Notes: generated by a model not told the origin, from the sequence alone. Positions 17,264-25,892 are shown, counted from the first letter of the stretch. The stretch: 64,000 nt of DNA from Streptomyces sp. NBC_01549 (GCF_026339955.1 NZ_JAPEPW010000001.1:4831001-4895000); one strand, 5' to 3'. Translations and numbers: made by a program.

Positions 17264-17878
17264 GTGAGTGCGTCGCTGCCTCCTCTTCACGAGACACTCG
17301 CGCGTCTCGACGCGCACCTCGCCGAGAAGGGCCTCGATCGCGGGGAGTTCCTCGACGTAAGGGAGTTGTCGAGAAGAACGGCGCTGGCCGAAGGGGAGGT
17401 CCGGGCGCTCCTCGATGGCGCGGGGGTGCTCGACGACAAGGTCGACGACCGCATCCGCGGACGCGTCCGCGCGCTGTACGAGGCGTATCTCGACGAGAGC
17501 GGGAAGCGGCGCGCCGATGTGTGCCGGGAGGTCGCCGGGCAGCTCGGGATCAGTGACAAATGGGCCCGCGGTCTGCTCAACGGCGACAAGATGCCGAACG
17601 TGCCCGACCTCACCCGGCTCGCGGAGTTCTTCCGGATCGAGGAGGGCACGAAGTTCTTCACCGATCCGGCCCCCGTCGTCCTGAACGGCGCACTTCAGCG
17701 TGTCGTCGGTGAACTGGAGGGCGACGTCGAGGACGGGCCGCTGCTCAGGTTCACGCTCGAGCACGGAGTCGTCACCCTCGCCCTGCGGGGCCATCGGCTG
17801 ACACCCCGCAAGCAGGAGGCGCTCGCGCTCATGCTCGAGAGTCTGCTGAGCGGCGAGAGCGAGGAGGTGGAACGATGA
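17264..17878 (+). CDS. XRE-type helix-turn-helix regulator
   Basis: 204 residues starting at GTG 17264 behind GGGAG (7 nt). The N-terminal 60 residues are helical; the DNA-binding helix-turn-helix lies at about 82-125 (CREVAGQLGISDKWARGLLNGDKMPNVPDLTRLAEFF), followed by FTDPAP, and the C-terminus is a separate small helical domain ending EALALMLESLLSG. It is the first gene of a three-gene cassette, overlapping the ImmA/IrrE peptidase gene by 4 nt (ATGA). By analogy with ImmR/ImmA and other XRE/M78 pairs, the peptidase may cleave or be held by this repressor. The phased palindromes at 17145-17177 are its likely targets. Confidence 0.82.
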   Translation: MSASLPPLHETLARLDAHLAEKGLDRGEFLDVRELSRRTALAEGEVRALLDGAGVLDDKVDDRIRGRVRALYEAYLDESGKRRADVCREVAGQLGISDKWARGLLNGDKMPNVPDLTRLAEFFRIEEGTKFFTDPAPVVLNGALQRVVGELEGDVEDGPLLRFTLEHGVVTLALRGHRLTPRKQEALALMLESLLSGESEEVER

Positions 17879-18483
17879 GGCCTTTGCACACCGTGTGGAA
17901 GCGCGCCTCGGCACTGCTCTCCCGCCGGGCCGACTCCGAGATGCGCGGCCTCGCCGTCGAGCTCACCCGCGCGCTGAAGAAACGACTCGACGCGCCCGTG
18001 GACGTACGGGAGTTGGCCGAGGCTCTCTGCCAGGAGATGAGCCGGCGCCGCGACGACCGCCCCATCCAGCTCCGCTTCGAGCGCTTCCCGGACGAGATCG
18101 AAGTCACCGGGCTGTGGATGGAGTTCCACGACTTCGACCTCGTCATCGTCGAGGAACGCGCCGAAACGGTGCAGCAGCTCGTCATCCTCGGCCACGAGTT
18201 GTGGCACATGATGGCGGGGCACTCCCACTCCCACCACCACTACGCGGGTGCGGCGGCCGCCGCCGGCGCGCTGTCGGACGACCCCCGCTGGCAGGAGATC
18301 GCGCTCACCGTCGCCGCCCGCAACGGCTCGCACGAGGCCGACGAGGCCGAGGCGGAGGACTTCGGCCTGCACCTCGCCAGCGTCTTCCGCTCCTGGGTGA
18401 GCGGCCCGCGGACGAAGGGCCCCGCCGACCCGGTCGGACGGGCCATCCAGGCCTCCCTGGGCTACCGCGGACCCCGGGACTGA
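17875..18483 (+). CDS. ImmA/IrrE-family metallopeptidase (M78-like)
   Basis: 202 residues with the zinc-peptidase motif HELWH at 107-111 (His107, Glu108, His111), followed by MMAGHSHSHHHY, an unusually His-rich stretch that could bind extra metal. A third ligand is plausible in the acidic helix ADEAEAEDFGLHLAS. No signal peptide, so intracellular. ATG 17875 overlaps the XRE stop (ATGA) and is preceded by AGGAGGTGG. Proteins of this kind are often annotated as toxin components of XRE-linked toxin-antitoxin systems. A regulatory protease acting on the neighbouring XRE protein is at least as likely, given the membrane protein encoded next. Confidence 0.82.
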   Translation: MRPLHTVWKRASALLSRRADSEMRGLAVELTRALKKRLDAPVDVRELAEALCQEMSRRRDDRPIQLRFERFPDEIEVTGLWMEFHDFDLVIVEERAETVQQLVILGHELWHMMAGHSHSHHHYAGAAAAAGALSDDPRWQEIALTVAARNGSHEADEAEAEDFGLHLASVFRSWVSGPRTKGPADPVGRAIQASLGYRGPRD

Positions 18484-18489
18484 CCGGCG

Positions 18490-19743
18490 ATGAATCCTTC
18501 CCGCTTCTTCGCCGGGCTCTACATCTCCTTCTGGATCCCGACGGCGGTCCTCACCGCAGCGCTGGCGATCAAACTGCCCAGCATCCTCAAGCTGTGGAAG
18601 GATCCGCTGCTGCGTGCCGTCGGCGGCCTGCTCGTGCTCGCCTGCGGCGTCTTCGTCTTCGCGGCCCCGGCGACCATCGCCCGGACCAACCACGTCACCG
18701 GCGTACCGAACATCTCGGCCCCCCTGGTCTACAGCCTGATCACCGCGTTCTGCGGCTCCTGCCTGCTGCTGATCACCACGTGGCGCAACGGCATCTCCGA
18801 CCGTTCCGGCGCCACCCGTCGCGCGACCCGCCGCACGATCCGCTGGGTGGTCACCGTCTACGCGGGCGTCATCGTCGCGCTGTGGGTGCTGTTCGCGCTC
18901 GCCGACGCCCCCGTCGAGCGGATACGGGACCTCGACACGTACTACGCCAACACCCCCTTCATGCGCGAAGAGATCGTGCTGTACCTGCTCGCGCACACCG
19001 CGGCCGCCCTGATCACGTCCAAGGTGATCTGGAACTGGATCCGTACCGACGGACTCGACCTCTGGCTGCGGGGCGGTCTCAAGTTCCTCGGTGTCGGCTA
19101 TGTGCTGAACCTGGTCTACGACAGTTGCAAGTTCTGCGCCGTCGTCGCCCGCTGGACCGGCCACGACCTCGACTGGCTCAGCACCGGGGTCGCCCCGCCG
19201 GTCGCAAGCCTCTCCGCCATCCTCATCGCGGTCGGTTTCATCCTTCCGCACACCGGCCAGTATCTGCACCGCCGGGCTCGCACCCGGCTCGGGTACTGGC
19301 ACCTGCGCCCCCTGTACCGCCTGATGGGGACCGTCACGGGCGGCGGACGCGTCCCCTTCAGACTCCGCGCCACCCCCGAATTGCGCCTGACGCGCCGCGA
19401 GACGTTCATCCGGGACGCGCTGCTGCACCTGTCCCGGTTCATCGACGAGGACCTCCGGCAAAAGGCGTACGACGCCGCCCTCGGCCTCGGCTTCAAGGCC
19501 GAGCGGGCGGGGGCCCTCGCCCACGCCGTCACCGTCCAGGACGCCATCGAGACGAGGAAGCGGACCCGCCAGGACGATGCCGCCGCGCCCCTCAACACCC
19601 CGGACACGCTTGATCTGCTGGCGGAGATCGATGCCGTGTCCCGGGCCCTGCGCCACCCGGCCGACATCAGGGCGGTACGGGAGGCCGCGGCCGCCGCGGC
19701 GCAGAGCGTGCCGGGCCCCACCCTGACTCAGCCGAGCCGATGA
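18490..19743 (+). CDS. MAB_1171c-type seven-helix membrane protein
   Basis: 417 residues. Seven predicted membrane helices occupy the N-terminal 260 residues (roughly 6-27, 40-60, 77-97, 120-138, 158-180, 195-218 and 236-256). A 160-residue cytoplasmic C-terminal domain follows (DUF6545-like, with WHLRPLYRL, IRDALLHLSRFI and LAEIDAVSRALRHP). The family is usually labelled a putative transporter, but the seven-helix plus soluble tail layout also suits a receptor. It begins 6 nt after the peptidase stop, so it belongs to the same operon. A membrane receptor, a protease and a DNA-binding protein in one operon suggests signal-controlled derepression. The 3' end overlaps the convergent PP2C gene by 16 nt. 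Confidence 0.8.
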   Translation: MNPSRFFAGLYISFWIPTAVLTAALAIKLPSILKLWKDPLLRAVGGLLVLACGVFVFAAPATIARTNHVTGVPNISAPLVYSLITAFCGSCLLLITTWRNGISDRSGATRRATRRTIRWVVTVYAGVIVALWVLFALADAPVERIRDLDTYYANTPFMREEIVLYLLAHTAAALITSKVIWNWIRTDGLDLWLRGGLKFLGVGYVLNLVYDSCKFCAVVARWTGHDLDWLSTGVAPPVASLSAILIAVGFILPHTGQYLHRRARTRLGYWHLRPLYRLMGTVTGGGRVPFRLRATPELRLTRRETFIRDALLHLSRFIDEDLRQKAYDAALGLGFKAERAGALAHAVTVQDAIETRKRTRQDDAAAPLNTPDTLDLLAEIDAVSRALRHPADIRAVREAAAAAAQSVPGPTLTQPSR

Positions 19744-20801
19744 CCCCCGGTGGCCTCCGCCACGTCCGCGACCACGCAGCTCACGTTGTCGGGGCCGCCG
19801 GCGTCGATCGCGGCTTCGACGAGGGAGCGTACCGCCGCGTCGGGAGCCGGGGCCGAGTCCAGCAGCCGGCGGACCTCCTCGTCCGGCACGACGGTGCAGA
19901 GCCCGTCCGAGCAGAGCAGGTAGCGGTCCCCGGGCAGGGCGTCGCACAGCCGCAGATCGGGTACGACGGTGTCGGCGGCGCCGGTGAGCGCCTTCAGCAG
20001 CAGGGCGCGTTGGGGATGGACGGTGGCCTCCTCCGGCGTGAGCCGGCCCTCGTCGATCAACGACTGGACCATGGTGTGGTCGTGCGTGATCCGGAACAGC
20101 TCGCCGTCGCGCAGCAGATAGGCGCGGGAGTCACCGATGTGGACGAGTCCGAGCTGGGATCCGGTCCAGACCATGGCGGTGAGTGTGGTGCCGTCGTCCT
20201 CGCCGACGGCGTCCTGGACGGCCCGCGCGGCTCCCCGTGCCGCGTCCTCCAGAAGGTTCAGGACGCTCCCGCCCGCAAGGGGCTCGCCGTCCAGGAACTT
20301 CAGGGCCTCCACGGCCGCCGTACTGGCGGGCGCGCCGCTCGGTCCGAAGCCGTCGGCCACGGCGAGGACGCGGGCGCCCGCGTGGGCCGCGTCCTGGTTG
20401 GCGGGGCGGACCAGACCGGTGTCGGAGAGTGCGGAGTAGCGGAGTTCGAGCATGGTGGTGTCCTTCCTCGGCGTGTACGAGAGGTGGTCCACGAGGAACG
20501 TCACGAGTTCGCGTCGACCGGCGGTCTCGGCCTCGACCCGTGCCCAGTAGGAGCGGATCTCCTGGGCGGCGGACGCGTCGTCCAGTGCGCACACCCGCCG
20601 GATCCGGGCCAGCGGCATCCCGATCCGGCGCAGCCACGCCACCAGCCGTGCCTGCTCCAGTTGCTCGACGGCGTAGTACCGGTACCCGGTCTCCGGGTCG
20701 ACCCGGGCGGGCCGCAGCAGCTCCAGTTCGTCGTAGAGCCGCAGCGCCTTCGGCGACAGCCGGCACGCCTTCGCGAACGCCCCGATCGTCAGCATCTCCA
20801 T
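19728..20801 (-). CDS. MerR-type regulator fused to a PP2C phosphatase
   Basis: 357 residues. The N-terminal MerR DNA-binding domain (residues 1-75: MLTIGAFAKACRLSPKALRLYDE, then GYRYY and LRRIGMPLARI) is joined through a coiled segment (about 85-105) to a PP2C Ser/Thr phosphatase domain (about 115-355). The phosphatase metal motifs are present: RPANQDAA, AVADGFG, HIGDSRAYL, LLCSDGL and GGPDNVSCVV. So a DNA-bound regulator carries its own phosphatase, or the MerR part senses a ligand to position it. Two ATG codons two residues apart (20801 and 20795) are possible starts; a longer frame to 20900 lacks a ribosome binding site. No partner kinase gene is adjacent. Confidence 0.82.
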   Translation of the reverse strand: MEMLTIGAFAKACRLSPKALRLYDELELLRPARVDPETGYRYYAVEQLEQARLVAWLRRIGMPLARIRRVCALDDASAAQEIRSYWARVEAETAGRRELVTFLVDHLSYTPRKDTTMLELRYSALSDTGLVRPANQDAAHAGARVLAVADGFGPSGAPASTAAVEALKFLDGEPLAGGSVLNLLEDAARGAARAVQDAVGEDDGTTLTAMVWTGSQLGLVHIGDSRAYLLRDGELFRITHDHTMVQSLIDEGRLTPEEATVHPQRALLLKALTGAADTVVPDLRLCDALPGDRYLLCSDGLCTVVPDEEVRRLLDSAPAPDAAVRSLVEAAIDAGGPDNVSCVVADVAEATGGHRLG

Positions 20802-20972
20802 GCGCCCACCCGTGGTCACGTCGTGCCCCGTCATGCGTACCTCGTACGTCGTTCCTCGTTCCGCCACCGATGCTGCGGCTTCACCGAGGGGGAAGGTCAA
20901 AGGGGTTGCCGGAGTTCCCTCGGCGATTGTTAGCCTCCCCGGGGATCAGCCGTTACGAGGATGGAGTCCGCC

Positions 20973-21878
20973 GTGGCCCGCACCGCCGCCGCCCGCGCAC
21001 GTATCGCGCTCGCCACCTACCGGCCCGAGGAAGGCGAGGAGAGCGCGGACCGGGATCTGCCCGTGCTGAGGGTGGCCCTGGAGGATGCCGACGCGGAGGC
21101 CGTCGTCGCGTACTGGGACGATCCGGACGTCGACTGGGCGGCCTTCGACCTCGTGGTGATCCGGTCCACCTGGGACTACAGCTGGCGGGTGGCGGAGTTC
21201 GTGGCGTGGGCCGAGCGGTGCGCGAAGCTGACGCGGCTCGCGAACCCGGCTGCCGTGGTGCGGTGGAACACCGACAAGCGGTACATCGGGGACCTCGCGG
21301 AGGCGGGGGTGCCGACCGTGCCGACCCGGTATCTCGCGCCGGGCGAGCCCGCCGAGTTCCCCGACGACCGCGAGTACGTCGTGAAACCCACCTCCGGCGC
21401 GGGGGCGCGGCTCGCCGCCCGGTACCGGCCCGAGGAGCGGGAGACGGCCCTACGACAGCTGGAGCGGATGCACGACCGGGGGCTGACCGCCATGGTCCAG
21501 CCCTACCTGACCAGCATCGACACCGCCGGTGAACGCGCCCTCCAGTTCTACGGCGGCCGCCTCCTGCACGCCAGCCGCAAGGGCGCCGTCCTGGCACCCG
21601 GCACGGCCTACGACGCGGACAAGGTGGCGCACCCCCGCCTGGAGCCCTGGCAGCCGACCTCGGCCGAACTCGCCGTCGCGGAGCGCGCGTTGGCGGCCGT
21701 ACCGGAGCGGACGGGCGGCGCTGAGCTGCTCTACGCCCGCGTGGACCTGGTCGACGGCGACGACGGCAACCCGTGTGTCATGGAACTGGAGCTCGTCGAA
21801 CCGAACCTGTTTCTGTGGCTGCACCCGAAGTCCGTGCCGGTCGTCGCGGAGGCCGTCGTCAGGGCCGCTCTGCGCTGA
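20973..21878 (+). CDS. ATP-grasp superfamily ligase
   Basis: About 301 residues. The order of elements fits an ATP-grasp enzyme: an N-terminal pre-ATP-grasp domain (VVIRSTWDY), an ATP-clasping Lys in YVVKPTSGAGARLAA, and the metal-binding end CVMELELVEPNLFLWL with the Glu...Asn pair. Related enzymes ligate a carboxylate to an amine or thiol (RimK, glutathione synthetase and peptide-ligase types). No dedicated substrate gene is adjacent. GTG 20973 is preferred because GGAGTCCGCC precedes it; ATG 20961 is an alternative with GAGG directly against it. The gene is divergent from MerR-PP2C and its 3' end overlaps a convergent hypothetical gene by 20 nt. Confidence 0.8.
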   Translation: MARTAAARARIALATYRPEEGEESADRDLPVLRVALEDADAEAVVAYWDDPDVDWAAFDLVVIRSTWDYSWRVAEFVAWAERCAKLTRLANPAAVVRWNTDKRYIGDLAEAGVPTVPTRYLAPGEPAEFPDDREYVVKPTSGAGARLAARYRPEERETALRQLERMHDRGLTAMVQPYLTSIDTAGERALQFYGGRLLHASRKGAVLAPGTAYDADKVAHPRLEPWQPTSAELAVAERALAAVPERTGGAELLYARVDLVDGDDGNPCVMELELVEPNLFLWLHPKSVPVVAEAVVRAALR

Positions 21879-22464
21879 CGCCCACCCGCTGCAGCAACCC
21901 CCACGTGAACTCCGCCGCGCACTCCCGTGGCACCCCCGACGCGTCCGGGGCCGTGAACGCCAGGCCCCAGCGGGTCGGGGCCGTGCCCTCCAGGGGGCGG
22001 GCGGGGGCGAAGGCGCGGGCGACCTCGTCGACCGTGCAGGACCAGGGGCGGAGGTCGTCCAGAGTGCGCGGCTCGGCACCCGCGGCACCCGGGGCGCGGA
22101 CCAGCCACTCGTTCCAGGCGACGCCGTTCGGGGCGACGAGGACCTCGAAGCGGAGGTCGGGCCAGAGGGGGACGGGCCAGAGCAGGGCCTCGCAGGACAG
22201 GTCGCCGATCCGGCGGGGGGTGACGGACTCGGGGGCGCCGAGGATCGAGCGGTAGCGGGAGGTCGCCGACCGCGAGCGGGGGGCGTGCAGCATCGCCTGC
22301 CAGCGGCGGTTCGCCTCGCGCATGTCCGCGATCGAGACACCCAGCTCATGGCGGGCGTCCTCGACGAGGCCGGGGTTGTGGTCGGCCATGCGGCGCAGCA
22401 GGACCAGTTGGAAGTCGAGTGGGGTGAAGGGGCTGGCGGGTCGCTTGGCGGGCATGGGGTCCAT
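21859..22464 (-). CDS. conserved hypothetical protein
   Basis: 201 residues, soluble. It has a basic N-terminal helix (PLDFQLVLLRRMADHNPGLV), a middle part with ANRRWQAMLHAPRSRS, and a Trp-rich C-terminal half (LLWPVPLWPDLRFEVLV, NEWLVRAPG). I do not recognise a family. Codon use and the open frame across both halves are normal for a real gene. Two in-frame ATGs (22464 and 22455) are possible starts. It is convergent with the ATP-grasp gene, overlapping it by 20 nt. Confidence 0.65.
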   Translation of the reverse strand: MDPMPAKRPASPFTPLDFQLVLLRRMADHNPGLVEDARHELGVSIADMREANRRWQAMLHAPRSRSATSRYRSILGAPESVTPRRIGDLSCEALLWPVPLWPDLRFEVLVAPNGVAWNEWLVRAPGAAGAEPRTLDDLRPWSCTVDEVARAFAPARPLEGTAPTRWGLAFTAPDASGVPRECAAEFTWGLLQRVGVSAERP

Positions 22465-22573
22465 GGTCGCGCATCGGGCGGGAGCCCGGTCGGCGGCCGT
22501 CCGGGAGGGACAGGTCCTAGGCGGGTGGGGAGGTGGGGAGCGAGCCGGGCGGTCCAGGTCCTCGTCGCCCTCG

Positions 22574-22801
22574 TCACGGGGCCATCCGCTTGAGGAGTTC
22601 CTCGTGCTCGTCCTCCGTGACCTGCTCCCCGGAGGACGGCAGCAGCTGCGGGATGCCGTCCACGATCGGATAGCGGCGGCGCAGACGCGGGTTGTACAGC
22701 GCCTCCCCAGTGCTCTGCGCCTCGTCCGCCGCGAGCAGGTGCAGTGGGCCCTTGTCCAGCGGGCAGGCCAGGATCTTCAGCAGGGGGTCGTCGGGGTTCA
22801 T
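22574..22801 (-). CDS. Trm112-like small protein
   Basis: 75 residues with the Trm112/UPF0434 pattern: LLKILACPLDKGPLHLL, then NPRLRRRYPIVDGIPQLLP. In eukaryotes Trm112 is an activator subunit of several methyltransferases; bacterial homologues commonly sit beside methyltransferase or glycan genes. Only one Cys (ILACPLD) is kept, so the zinc-ribbon form is not preserved. The start overlaps the membrane-transporter stop by 4 nt, making it the last gene of the glycan operon, which also contains two methyltransferases that it could serve. Confidence 0.85.
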   Translation of the reverse strand: MNPDDPLLKILACPLDKGPLHLLAADEAQSTGEALYNPRLRRRYPIVDGIPQLLPSSGEQVTEDEHEELLKRMAP

Positions 22802-23715
22802 GGTGGCGTCAACTCCTTGGCCACGGTGGAGGATGGGGGTGCCGCGTCATGCTTGGGCATGACCAGCAGCACGGACACCGCGAGGGCGGTGCCCGCCAGG
22901 CGCAGCGTCAGCCGCACCGGGTCGTGCGGCAGCGCCTCGCCGAACGCGAGCGTGCCGAGCACCGCCGTGAACAGGCTGGTCACCGTCGTACAGACCGGCA
23001 CGATCAGCGAGGCCCGGCAGCGCTGCAGCGCCGCCTGGGACATGACCAGGCCGAACGCGCCGGTGAAGAGCAGGAGATAGGGGTACGGGGAGCGGAGCAC
23101 GTCGATCACCGCCCCCGCCAGGTCACTGGTCGTCAGATAGCTCGACACGCCCTTGATGGCCAGCGAGCTCACCCCGTACAGCAGACCCACCGCCACGCCG
23201 TACTCGACGCCCGTCGTCGGCATCCGGTGCCGGTGCCGCGCCCGGCGCTCGGCGGCGCCGTACAGCCACAGGCCCGCCGCCAGCGACGGCAGGCAGACGG
23301 TCAGGATCAGCGGCGCGGGAGCGCCGCGGCTGACCCGGTCGGAGCCCTCGCGCAGGGAGAGGACCACCATCAGCAGGGCCAGCAGGATCGCGCCGAGCGC
23401 GTACCGCTCGCGGCCCGACGTCTCCTCGCCGAGCAGCCAGGCGGAGAGCAGCACCAGCAGCACGAGCCCGGAGACGAAGATGCCCTGGGCGGCGGCGATC
23501 GGCAGGGTGCGGTAGACGGCGAGCTGGGCGCCGAAGCCGGAGGCCAGCGCCAGTGAACCGCCGATCCACAGCGGGCTGCCGAGCACCAGCCGCAGCAGCC
23601 GGGCGGGGTGGCGGATGTCGACCTCGGGCAGTGCGGCGAGCGCGCGCTTCTCCAGGACGAATCCGGTGCTGTACAGGACGTTCGCCAGCAGGGCCGCGGC
23701 CACTCCCCACCACAT
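22798..23715 (-). CDS. DMT-superfamily (EamA-like) membrane transporter
   Basis: 305 residues with about ten hydrophobic helices and the repeat symmetry of drug/metabolite transporters (N half from WWGVAAALLANVLYSTGFVLEK, C half from GVAVGLLYGVSSLAIKG). The C-terminal helix AVLGTLAFGEALPHDPVRL is typical. Some relatives carry lipid-linked sugars or polyamines across the membrane; the position inside a glycan cluster makes a lipid-sugar carrier role reasonable but unproven. GAAGGA lies 8 nt before ATG 23715. It overlaps the Trm112-like gene by 4 nt and is 3 nt from the upstream methyltransferase. Confidence 0.82.
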   Translation of the reverse strand: MWWGVAAALLANVLYSTGFVLEKRALAALPEVDIRHPARLLRLVLGSPLWIGGSLALASGFGAQLAVYRTLPIAAAQGIFVSGLVLLVLLSAWLLGEETSGRERYALGAILLALLMVVLSLREGSDRVSRGAPAPLILTVCLPSLAAGLWLYGAAERRARHRHRMPTTGVEYGVAVGLLYGVSSLAIKGVSSYLTTSDLAGAVIDVLRSPYPYLLLFTGAFGLVMSQAALQRCRASLIVPVCTTVTSLFTAVLGTLAFGEALPHDPVRLTLRLAGTALAVSVLLVMPKHDAAPPSSTVAKELTPP

Positions 23716-23718
23716 GGG

Positions 23719-24489
23719 CTACGTCCTTCGGGCGTGCAGGAGCAGGATGGAGGAGAGGGCCGGTGCCGCGCAGGCCAGCCGGTCCAGGGGGCGCAGTGGA
23801 CGCGGTACGCCGTGGAAGGGCGCCCCGCTCAGTCGTACGACCTCGAAGCCCGCCGCGGTGACGAACTCCCGCAGCGCGCGGGCCGTGTAGAGCCGCAGAT
23901 GGCCTACGACCTCGCGCCCCGGGCGGCCGTGGATCGCGCGCAGGCTCACCTCCGAGAAGACGGGCTGGACACCGGCGAGCAGCAGGGCGCGGTTGTACCA
24001 GGCGGCGAGGTTCGGGGTGGAGAGCATCAGGTGGCCGCCGGGCCGCAGGACTCTGCGGAGTTCGTCCAGGGCGCTGTCCGGGTCCACGAGGTGCTCGATC
24101 ACCTCGCTGAAGAGGACGGCGTCGGCCGAGGCGTCGGCGAACGGCAGCCCGCCGTCGGTGAGTTCGCCGCGGATCGCGTACGGCAGCCGGGCGTGGGCGC
24201 GTCTGAGGGCGTCCTGCGACCAGTCGACGCCGACGAGACGGTGTCCGGCGAGCAGGGGCGCCGCGGTGGCGGCCGCGGTGCCGTCGCCGCAGCCGATGTC
24301 CAGCACGGTCCGCGCGCCTGCCGTGGCGGGGCCGAGCGCGGCGGCCAGCATCCGGGCCTGGCGCAGGCTGCGGGGGGTGCCGGAGGCGACGGGGACGCTC
24401 GGATCCTCGTAGAAGTCGCGCAGTCCCCGGCGGGCGGGGGCCGCTGCCGTCACCGAGGCAGTGGTCGGGGTCGAGGTCGCGGGTGTCAT
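23719..24489 (-). CDS. class I SAM methyltransferase
   Basis: 256 residues. SAM-binding motif VLDIGCGDGTAAATA (about 62-76), VGVDWS, then the methyltransferase type-11 signature FSEVIEHLVDPDSALDELRRVLRPGG. The N-terminal 25 residues are Ala/Thr-rich and probably disordered; RDFYEDPSVPVASGTPRS begins the fold. Start ATG 24489 overlaps the stop of the condensation-domain gene (ATGA). In this operon it most likely methylates a sugar, lipid or aglycone of a cell-surface glycan; the acceptor cannot be read from the sequence. Confidence 0.82.
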   Translation of the reverse strand: MTPATSTPTTASVTAAAPARRGLRDFYEDPSVPVASGTPRSLRQARMLAAALGPATAGARTVLDIGCGDGTAAATAAPLLAGHRLVGVDWSQDALRRAHARLPYAIRGELTDGGLPFADASADAVLFSEVIEHLVDPDSALDELRRVLRPGGHLMLSTPNLAAWYNRALLLAGVQPVFSEVSLRAIHGRPGREVVGHLRLYTARALREFVTAAGFEVVRLSGAPFHGVPRPLRPLDRLACAAPALSSILLLHARRT

Positions 24490-25892
24490 CGGCTGCCGTC
24501 CTCCTGCGTCGCGTGCAGATAGTGCTCGAAGAGGTCGCGGAGGTGGGCGCCGTCGCCGTGGCTGAGCAGGGTGCGCGACCAGCGCAGGGCGACGTGCAGA
24601 CGGCCCGCGGTGGACGCCGTGGTGACGGTCAGGCCGCGGGGCGTCCGGGCGGGCGCCGAGAACCACACGGCGTGCGCGCGGCCCGCCTCCGTGCCGAAGT
24701 CCAGGGCGTACGGGATGCGGCCGATGTTGCTCAGCAGCGTGGTCGACGTCCAGGGGCCGGCAGCGCGGCGCAGGCCCCTGGTGAGGGCGGCGCGCCAGGC
24801 GACCGGGACCACGGGGGCGGTCAGGAGGGCCGCGCCGTGGCCGAGCTGGGGCCGGGGCAGCGACTTGAGGGCGCGGGTGCGTTCCGCCGTGCGGTGCAGC
24901 AGCTCGCCCATCCGTCCGGCGTCCAGCTCCTCCACCGTGAAGGGCACTTCGACGAGTCGTGTCCCGTTGCCGATGGGCATGTCCGTGCCGCGGGGGCGGT
25001 CGTCGACCGGCATCGTGATGCGCAGGGGGCGCGGGCGGGCGCCGTGTTCCCTGTTCCAGTGCGCGATCATCAGGGCCGTGGCCGCCATGAGCTGGTCGTT
25101 CACGGTGTACGGGGAGCCCTTGGGGCGGTGCGGGACGCCGAGTTCGGTGACGAGGAGGCCGTTTCCGGGTGAGGGCTCCGGGGTGCCGTGGGCCACGCGG
25201 GCGGGCGGGGTCCAGGTGGACGGGGTGTCGACCTGCCCGGCCTTCGCCGCCGCCTCGGGCGGTCGTACCGGGGGTGCGGCCGGGGAGTTGTCCTTGCCGC
25301 CGTACAACTGCGCGGCGGTGGCGAGGACGCGGAGGCAGGCGGGGCCGTCGAGGGCGGTGTGGTTGACGGTGAGGAAGAGGACGGTGCCCTTGGGGCGGGG
25401 GCCGGTGTGGGGACGTGGCGCGGCGCTTCGAGGCGGCGCCGTACCCACCGCGTCCGTCGCCTCGCTGCCCACCGGCGGGCCCGCGCCGTCGACCACCTCC
25501 AGGCGGATGGGCGGCGAGGCGGACAGCGGCGGGGCGGTCAGCAGGGCGCGGGTCCGTGCGTGCTGGAGGGCGCCCGGGCCCGGCGGCGGGAAGGAGACGA
25601 CCTCCACGTCCGGATCGGGGGTGAGTTCCCACTCGTAGCGGCGGCGGTACCAGGGGCCCGCGGCCTCGCGCATCAGGATGCGGGGGTGACGGTGCAGGGC
25701 CTGGGTGAACGCGGCGGTGAGTCGGGCGGGGTCCAGACGGCCGGGGAGGTGGACCTCGATGTGGACGGTCTCGGGTTCCTCCTCCTGGAGACAGTGCCGG
25801 GAGACCTCGTCCACGACGGGGAACGGCACGCGGGCGGGGGGCCGGGACGGCCCGTCGGTACCGTCCCGTGCCGGATGCTCGAGCGCGGTCAT
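24486..25892 (-). CDS. stand-alone condensation-domain acyltransferase
   Basis: 468 residues of the chloramphenicol-acetyltransferase/condensation fold. The catalytic motif is NHTALDG (His178, Asp182), and the C-terminal half has LRITMPVDDRPRG and the structural LLSNIGRIPY, which recalls the DFGWG-type region. There is no carrier-protein or adenylation domain, so it is not part of a peptide synthetase. Such free-standing enzymes (PapA-like in mycobacteria) esterify or amidate sugars and lipids with acyl groups. Here it is coupled by 4-nt overlaps to an AftD-like glycosyltransferase upstream and a methyltransferase downstream, suggesting acyl decoration of the glycan. Confidence 0.82.
   Translation of the reverse strand: MTALEHPARDGTDGPSRPPARVPFPVVDEVSRHCLQEEEPETVHIEVHLPGRLDPARLTAAFTQALHRHPRILMREAAGPWYRRRYEWELTPDPDVEVVSFPPPGPGALQHARTRALLTAPPLSASPPIRLEVVDGAGPPVGSEATDAVGTAPPRSAAPRPHTGPRPKGTVLFLTVNHTALDGPACLRVLATAAQLYGGKDNSPAAPPVRPPEAAAKAGQVDTPSTWTPPARVAHGTPEPSPGNGLLVTELGVPHRPKGSPYTVNDQLMAATALMIAHWNREHGARPRPLRITMPVDDRPRGTDMPIGNGTRLVEVPFTVEELDAGRMGELLHRTAERTRALKSLPRPQLGHGAALLTAPVVPVAWRAALTRGLRRAAGPWTSTTLLSNIGRIPYALDFGTEAGRAHAVWFSAPARTPRGLTVTTASTAGRLHVALRWSRTLLSHGDGAHLRDLFEHYLHATQEDGSR

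Noticed and set aside
16673..19743. Genomic island or prophage around the ImmA/IrrE cassette
   Set aside because: ImmA/XRE pairs occur in mobile elements, but there is no integrase, tRNA, att repeat or base-composition shift here.
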